Shown here one piece after another: positions 29,782 to 34,750 of a DNA stretch of 34,750 bases. This DNA comes from Candidatus Planktophila sp. Lineage in GTDB: Bacteria > Actinomycetota > Actinomycetes > Nanopelagicales > Nanopelagicaceae. The stretch lies in NCBI GenBank assembly GCA_013205535.1, contig JABMMN010000011.1:1-34750 (forward strand), given 5' to 3'. The notes under the pieces were generated by a model. That model did no database searches. It was not told the origin of the DNA and worked only from the letters and a program-made list of their open reading frames with translations. Position numbers and translations under genes: made by a program. Position 1 is the stretch's first letter, and every line of letters begins with the position of its first letter.

Positions 29782-30674
29782 CGCACAACCCTTGAAGCTC
29801 GACGCCAGAGGAAATAGACCGGGAGCGTGATTATGGTAATTATTACCCCCAGCGCTGCTGCTCTAGAGAACTCAAGGAAGACAAAGCCGGTCTTATATGT
29901 CCAAAGCCCAAGGGTTGTAGTCGCATTTCCTGGGCCCCCTCGGGTGAGAATAAATAACGTGTCAAATAGTTTAAGAAAATCCATAATTTTGATCATGGTT
30001 ATTACCAAGAGTGTCGGTGTGATTAATGGCAGCGTAATCCTTCGGAATATCTGACTAGCTGAAGCTCCGTCAACCCTAGCTGCCTCATATAAAGAAGGTG
30101 AGATAGCAGTCAGGGCCGCTAAGACCAAGAGCATGACGAAAGGGACTGATTGCCACGAGTCCACAATTATTATGGCGAATAGTGCACTTGTTTGTGAGCC
30201 TAGCCAATTTACTTTTTCTATTCCAATACTTCCTAAAGCCCAGTTAATAACACCAAGATCGGTGTCAAACATAAATCTATAGGTCAGACCAACTGCGACC
30301 GGAGTCAGAAGCATCGGAGTGATTAAGATTGATCGAAATATTTTTGTGCCACGTAGGTTCTCATGTAGAACTAAAGCTAAAAGTATCCCTAGTGGTATCT
30401 GTGTAAGTAATCCAATGAATGTAATAATTAAGGTAATTCGAAGTGTTGACCAAGTCTCAGAGGCAACTAACACTGTCTGATAGTTTTCAAATCCCACAAA
30501 GTTTGGTGGGAGAAAAGAAGCCAGATTAATATTTAAAAACGATATATAAACCCCATAGAAGAAGGGAATTAACACGACCAGTGCGAGAAAAATCCAAGTA
30601 GGAATAGTTAACTGTGCAACAGGGCGAAGATTCTTCCTACGCAGCAAATTGGGCCTGGACACTTTAGTGATCAT
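29778..30674 (-). CDS. Sugar ABC transporter permease (MalF-type)
   Basis: Multi-TM with EAA loop YEAARVDGASASQIFRRITLPLITPTLL. Confidence 0.92.
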   Translation of the reverse strand: MITKVSRPNLLRRKNLRPVAQLTIPTWIFLALVVLIPFFYGVYISFLNINLASFLPPNFVGFENYQTVLVASETWSTLRITLIITFIGLLTQIPLGILLALVLHENLRGTKIFRSILITPMLLTPVAVGLTYRFMFDTDLGVINWALGSIGIEKVNWLGSQTSALFAIIIVDSWQSVPFVMLLVLAALTAISPSLYEAARVDGASASQIFRRITLPLITPTLLVITMIKIMDFLKLFDTLFILTRGGPGNATTTLGLWTYKTGFVFLEFSRAAALGVIITIITLPVYFLWRRASRVVR

Positions 30675-30720
30675 TTTCTATCACTATTGTGCCAGGCCCA
30701 AGCCTTAGTTTTGGCGCTGA

Positions 30721-31989
30721 TTAGCTCTTAGGCTCTTTTGCAAGTATCGGTTTGAGCTTCTCGTTAAGCGCATCCAATGCTGCCTGAGTCTTCTTCTTCC
30801 CAGTGAGAACCTGAGTTATAGCATCAATTGCTGCAACCTCAAATTCTGGCCATACGGCAATCTGTGGGTATCTCTCAATGCGTGAGCTTGATGGGATCTC
30901 CAACTGTGGCAGATATGGATTCTTTACTAATAAATCCGCATTGTTGATAATCGACTGACGGCCAATCGCTGCGGCACCTGACTCAAGGTACTTCACTGAA
31001 TTGGTCTTTCCTAGAACGAATTCGAGGAACTTCCAAGCGGCATCAGGATTCTTTGCATCAGCAGGAACTCCAATATTCCATCCAGCAAGATGGGTTGTAT
31101 CAACGCTGCCCATAGGCATTGGAGCTGTACCAATCTTTCCAGCATTCTTATTTATGCTTGGATCAAGAGCCATTCCGTAGTAGCCGGAGTAGTTGAGCAT
31201 TGCTCCAATATCTTCACCAAGGAATTTACTTGTTGTGTCATCACCGGTCGCCGTGATTGCTCCCTTTGGTGAGACTTCAAGTAATTTCTTAAGATAATCA
31301 GTGGCAGCAACTGCTTCCTTTGAATTCACTACTGGATTGAGATTCTCATCGTAGAGAGCTCCTCCAAATGACCAAACTAGCGTCATCCACCACCAAGATA
31401 CGTTTGGACCAAAGCCCATGATCTGTCCGCCAAATCCTGCAGCCTGAACTTTCTTGGCATTGTTGTAGTACTCATCCCATGTCTTAGCTGGAGTTAATCC
31501 AAGCTTCTCATAGAGATCAGTTCTATACCATTGAATCATTGGCTCAGTGCTTAGAGTTAGGCCTAAGGTCTCGCCCTTGCATTTACCATAATCTTGCTGT
31601 CCTTTTCCAAAATCATTGATGTCATACTCATCAGAACCAGAGATGTATGAATCAAGAGGTAACATGGCTTTGGCTTGGCAGAATGGGGCTAAGTATGTAT
31701 TGTCGAATTGTGCAATGTCATAAGCTCCCGCTTTTTGATTGTAGCTAAGGAGTTGTTTCTGATGTGCTTCCCCGTATGGTGTCTCAGATACATTAACTTT
31801 GATCCCAGTCTCTGCTTCAAACTCCGGGATAAAGCTCTGAATTGATGTTGATGATGGGCTAGGAATTAAAAAGACATTAATTTCTCCGCCTACCTCACCA
31901 CCAGATTCTGAGTCACTACTGCATGCACTCAGAGTTAAAACTGCAGCGGCAACTAAAGCAACTGCCTTGAAATTTCTTCCCTTTAACAA
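30721..31989 (-). CDS. Extracellular sugar-binding lipoprotein of the ABC transporter (TTG start)
   Basis: Lipobox LTLSACSS; family-1 solute-binding protein pattern; SD-like AGGAGAGG upstream. Confidence 0.93.
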   Translation of the reverse strand: MLKGRNFKAVALVAAAVLTLSACSSDSESGGEVGGEINVFLIPSPSSTSIQSFIPEFEAETGIKVNVSETPYGEAHQKQLLSYNQKAGAYDIAQFDNTYLAPFCQAKAMLPLDSYISGSDEYDINDFGKGQQDYGKCKGETLGLTLSTEPMIQWYRTDLYEKLGLTPAKTWDEYYNNAKKVQAAGFGGQIMGFGPNVSWWWMTLVWSFGGALYDENLNPVVNSKEAVAATDYLKKLLEVSPKGAITATGDDTTSKFLGEDIGAMLNYSGYYGMALDPSINKNAGKIGTAPMPMGSVDTTHLAGWNIGVPADAKNPDAAWKFLEFVLGKTNSVKYLESGAAAIGRQSIINNADLLVKNPYLPQLEIPSSSRIERYPQIAVWPEFEVAAIDAITQVLTGKKKTQAALDALNEKLKPILAKEPKS

Positions 31990-32095
31990 ATGTTTTCCTC
32001 TCCTTGTGGGGCGCGACCCCTAGTTGCTTAAAAGTACCCATAAACACTTGATTTATTAAGGGTTTACTACAACAATCTCAGAACAAGGATTTCTC

Positions 32096-32107
32096 TGGTC
32101 TGGTCTA
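32096..32107. promoter_or_regulatory. Candidate DasR/NagR-like GntR operator upstream of the PIG-L gene
   Basis: TGGTCTGGTCTA (9/12 to TGGTCTAGACCA), inside two overlapping CTGGTCT half-sites (32095-32106). Confidence 0.4.
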
Positions 32108-32121
32108 TTTTTGGAGGTAAA

Positions 32122-32910
32122 TTGGCTAAAAGGCTGCGGATACCACTCACCGGGCAAAAAACTGGTCTGATAGTCATCTCCCATGCCGATGACCTGCTCT
32201 TATTTTGTGGGGCGGCGACCTTGGCGCTCTTGGATGGTGGTTGGAAAATCCACGTCATAAGGGTTACCGATGATCGTTGGGATAGCTGGGGTATTGATGA
32301 AGTTGAGACCATCAGGCGCAATAAGTCTGAGTTTGACGAGGTCTTAGCTGCCCTTGGTATAGATTCTCTATCTGAATTTGGATACCCGACAGATACTTTA
32401 GGAGATAAAAGTGAGGTTTCACTTCGAAATCAAATAGTGAAGGTAATTAGAGAGATAAGGCCATATTTGGTGATGAGTTTTGATCCAGATTCAATCAAAT
32501 TTGAGGATAACCAAGACCATATTTTGGTTGGCAGAGCCGTGGCTGAGGCTTGTTGGACCGCAGGATTTGATAAACATCCAGATGGAAAAGTAGACCAGTT
32601 AGCACCTCACCTGCCTATAGAGAGATGGTACTTTGGAAGGGTTGTTGTGGAAGAAACTCACTTTCTTGATCTTGCTAATTATCGCAAACGATTAATTGAA
32701 CTAATATCACTTCACAGAACTATGCTAAATAATATGGTCGCGCAAGCCAGTCTGCAGGCAGAATTTTTAGGCCACTCTTTAGAGCAACTTCAGGAGAACC
32801 CAAAGATTTTCGTGGAATTACTGATGCGCAGCCGTGAGTCAGAGAAATACAGGATTATTGGTCCAGAGAGAATTACTCAATTGATAAAGGAGTTTGGGGT
32901 ACAGACATGA
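32122..32910 (+). CDS. PIG-L family deacetylase (TTG start)
   Basis: GLIVISHADDLLLFCG (variant of AHPDDE), RVTDDRWDSWG, DHILVGRAVAEACW; SD-like GGAGG upstream. Confidence 0.85.
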   Translation: MAKRLRIPLTGQKTGLIVISHADDLLLFCGAATLALLDGGWKIHVIRVTDDRWDSWGIDEVETIRRNKSEFDEVLAALGIDSLSEFGYPTDTLGDKSEVSLRNQIVKVIREIRPYLVMSFDPDSIKFEDNQDHILVGRAVAEACWTAGFDKHPDGKVDQLAPHLPIERWYFGRVVVEETHFLDLANYRKRLIELISLHRTMLNNMVAQASLQAEFLGHSLEQLQENPKIFVELLMRSRESEKYRIIGPERITQLIKEFGVQT

Positions 32911-33917
32911 CATTTAAGGCTCAGGGGTTTAATGCAACATACGGAAATAACATTTCAGCAGATGCAATAAATAAGGCTGGGGATTACATACTAGTAACAC
33001 AACCCGAACCTTGGGCACTACTTGATAAAAAAATAGAGAATCGACCACTACAGATAATTCAATCAGGAGATCTCTCTCCACATCATCTAGACAAACTTGC
33101 TGCAGGGTCACCAAGTGCCACAGTGATTGGCCTCGGTGGTGGCGGGGCCATGGATACTGCCAAGTGGATTCATTGGAGGCGAGAGCTGCCATTACTTCAA
33201 TTCCCATCTCTGCCAAGCGTTGATGCGTGCTTTACTCGCATGTCAGCACTCCGAGATCAAGGAGGTGTGCGCTATGAAGGTGATGCAGTTCCCGAGATGG
33301 TCTACGTAGATTTTGAGCTGTTTCGTGCCGCGCCAAAATCCATGGTGACTAGTGGCATTGGAGATGTTCTCTCCTGTCAAACTGCTTGGTTTGACTGGAA
33401 GTTGGCTCATGATGCAGGTAAAGATAAATTTGGTTGGACAAAGGAGATGCCAAAAATTTCACAGATGTATCTAGATGAGCTCTACCAATGTGCTCCTGGA
33501 ATAGCTGAGTTAACTGATGATGGTTTAAGGCGCTTGATGGAACTTCACCGTGATATCGGCTGGCGTTGCCATGACATGGGTCATGCCCGATTTGAAGAGG
33601 GATCCGAGCATTTCTTTGCCTACACTTTCGAGGAAGTAACTGGTAGAACAATCCTTCATGGAGAGTTAGTTAGCATGGGAGTTTTAATAATGTCTTATCT
33701 TCAGGGTAATGATTTCCAGCGTGCCAAAGAAACAATATCTCTGGCAAAAACTAGGCATCGCTTAGAAGATCTTGGAGTCAAGCGCGAAGAAGTTCTAGAG
33801 AGTCTGCGAAGGCTTCAGTCATACACGGTTGAGCAGAATCATTGGTATTCGCAGGCTCGATTCGTTGATCCAGATAAAATTAATGAAGAAGAGATTATTG
33901 GCTTGTTGAATTGGTAA
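32907..33917 (+). CDS. Iron-containing alcohol dehydrogenase / sn-glycerol-1-phosphate dehydrogenase-like protein
   Basis: GLGGGGAMDTAKW cofactor motif, PSVDACFTRMSALR, SGIGDVLSCQTAWFDWKLAH, EHFFAYTFE and LHGELVSMGV metal-ligand positions. Confidence 0.83.
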   Translation: MTFKAQGFNATYGNNISADAINKAGDYILVTQPEPWALLDKKIENRPLQIIQSGDLSPHHLDKLAAGSPSATVIGLGGGGAMDTAKWIHWRRELPLLQFPSLPSVDACFTRMSALRDQGGVRYEGDAVPEMVYVDFELFRAAPKSMVTSGIGDVLSCQTAWFDWKLAHDAGKDKFGWTKEMPKISQMYLDELYQCAPGIAELTDDGLRRLMELHRDIGWRCHDMGHARFEEGSEHFFAYTFEEVTGRTILHGELVSMGVLIMSYLQGNDFQRAKETISLAKTRHRLEDLGVKREEVLESLRRLQSYTVEQNHWYSQARFVDPDKINEEEIIGLLNW

Positions 33918-34074
33918 GGCTAATTCGTCAGCGCTACCTTGCTAACTCCTCTTGGAGAATCTGGGTTGAACTCTTACTTGACACCGGTAAGGTCTAAGGC
34001 AACCCCCCGAAGGACAGGTCCAGGTTAGAAGTAGTGTTTATTTCTAGCATTGATTTGGTATGAAAGGATTTTAC

Positions 34075-34129
34075 TGGTGGCGGGTGAAGGATTTGAACCT
34101 TCGAAGGCTGAGCCGGGGGATTTACAGTC
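34075..34129 (-). other. 3'-half tRNA-Tyr(GTA) fragment including encoded CCA; candidate att site
   Basis: Reverse complement GACTGTAAATCCCCCGGCTCAGCCTTCGAAGGTTCAAATCCTTCACCCGCCACCA; the 5' strand of the anticodon stem (CACGA) does not pair with TCCCC and no D-arm or 5' acceptor follows. Confidence 0.8.
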
Positions 34130-34189
34130 GTGCTTAGTTAGTTTCTAAGCGTGTCTGTAGGGTTCTTGTGTCTGATTAAAAGGCGTATT

Positions 34190-34209
34190 TAGTGCCTAGT
34201 AGTGCCTAG
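34190..34209 (+). repeat. Perfect 10-bp tandem direct repeat (TAGTGCCTAG)x2
   Basis: 34190-34199 and 34200-34209 are identical and adjacent. Confidence 0.9.
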
Positions 34210-34234
34210 AAGATTCTGGACTTACCTACAAGGT

Positions 34235-34256
34235 GTTAGCAGTTTGTTAGCAGTTT
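34235..34256 (+). repeat. Perfect 11-bp tandem direct repeat (GTTAGCAGTTT)x2
   Basis: 34235-34245 and 34246-34256 are identical and adjacent. Confidence 0.9.
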
Positions 34257-34329
34257 TTAACTTACTACTCCCACCGCCCTGCTATCCCGTCGTTCTCTTT
34301 CACCAATGGAATAGGGCAGACCCTAAGAT

Positions 34330-34596
34330 TTATTCAAATAATGTATTGCCAAAATCGTCCACACGAACAATTTTTGTTTGTCGGCGGTTTGTTAAATAAG
34401 TTGGCACATAAACGAATAACCAAACACCTAAAGTAATTATGGATAGAAAAATCTGAAGCGTATGGTTAATGTTCTTGCCCTTTACTAATATCGCCTGTAC
34501 TGCTGACTGGCTTTCTACTCGCCAGCCCTTACTAACCTCAGTCGAAATCGCCATAGCCAATTTGTTAGCCTTTTCTGCGTCAGTAATCTTGTCCAT
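34330..34596 (-). CDS. Small membrane protein typical of actinobacterial genomes/mobile elements, function unknown
   Basis: GWRVESQSAVQAILVKGKNINHTLQIFLSIITLGVWLFVYV pattern with one or two TM stretches and a C-terminal VRVDDFGN. Confidence 0.65.
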   Translation of the reverse strand: MDKITDAEKANKLAMAISTEVSKGWRVESQSAVQAILVKGKNINHTLQIFLSIITLGVWLFVYVPTYLTNRRQTKIVRVDDFGNTLFE

Positions 34597-34624
34597 TTTG
34601 ACTCCTCTAGTTAGCGCCTTTAAG

Positions 34625-34644
34625 AGGCAAGTGTGCCTTTTTTT
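34625..34644 (+). terminator. Rho-independent terminator-like hairpin
   Basis: AGGCA-AGTG-TGCCT followed by TTTTTT. Confidence 0.5.
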
Positions 34645-34750
34645 AGGGGTGACGGCTACCCCCCCTGCCTTTCCGGCATATCTCTCTCCCCGGAAGAGAC
34701 AAGGCGTACCTGTTAGAAGCCTTCTAAGGCTTAAGAGAACCGATCTAAAC

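Noticed and set aside
32067-32321. 84-aa minus ORF overlapping the PIG-L start
   Set aside because: Antisense shadow of PIG-L and its promoter region.
33990-34000. GGCAACCCCCC resembling the reverse complement of a tRNA-Tyr 5' end
   Set aside because: On the wrong side of the 3' half and without a D-arm; probably coincidental.
34202-34399. 65-aa plus-strand ORF
   Set aside because: Overlaps the repeats and the minus-strand membrane gene; no convincing protein features.
1-34750. CRISPR array, rRNA operon, restriction-modification or toxin-antitoxin system
   Set aside because: No regularly spaced repeats, rRNA-like sequence or matching protein motifs were seen.

Overview
The window looks like a compact actinobacterial chromosome segment. 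Gene content and order resemble free-living freshwater or streamlined Actinobacteria, but this taxonomic reading is an inference. From about 1 to 25.7 kb it is conserved core: ppx, a NUDIX/histidine-phosphatase fusion, ppk1, a GH2 beta-galactosidase, an SGNH hydrolase, rlmB-cysS-ispDF-carD, gpm, mshA, an asparaginase, ygfZ, fur, glnR-mshD, a sugar/aminotransferase cluster, tRNA-Thr(CGT) and a WecA/MraY-type transferase. Immediately upstream of the WecA-like gene lies a truncated gene remnant. It is followed by an AT-richer accessory block (about 25.8-33.9 kb) that reads as an undescribed amino-sugar or glycoconjugate utilisation locus: a BadF-type GlcNAc kinase-like protein, a SIS isomerase, a GntR/HutC regulator, a GNAT, an ABC importer without its ATPase, a PIG-L deacetylase and a glycerol-1-phosphate-dehydrogenase-like enzyme. 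DasR/NagR-like operator matches occur in both divergent promoter regions. At 34075-34129 there is a 3'-half tRNA-Tyr fragment, followed by two perfect head-to-tail repeats and an element-type small membrane protein. These are the hallmarks of one end of an integrated element that continues beyond the right edge of the window.
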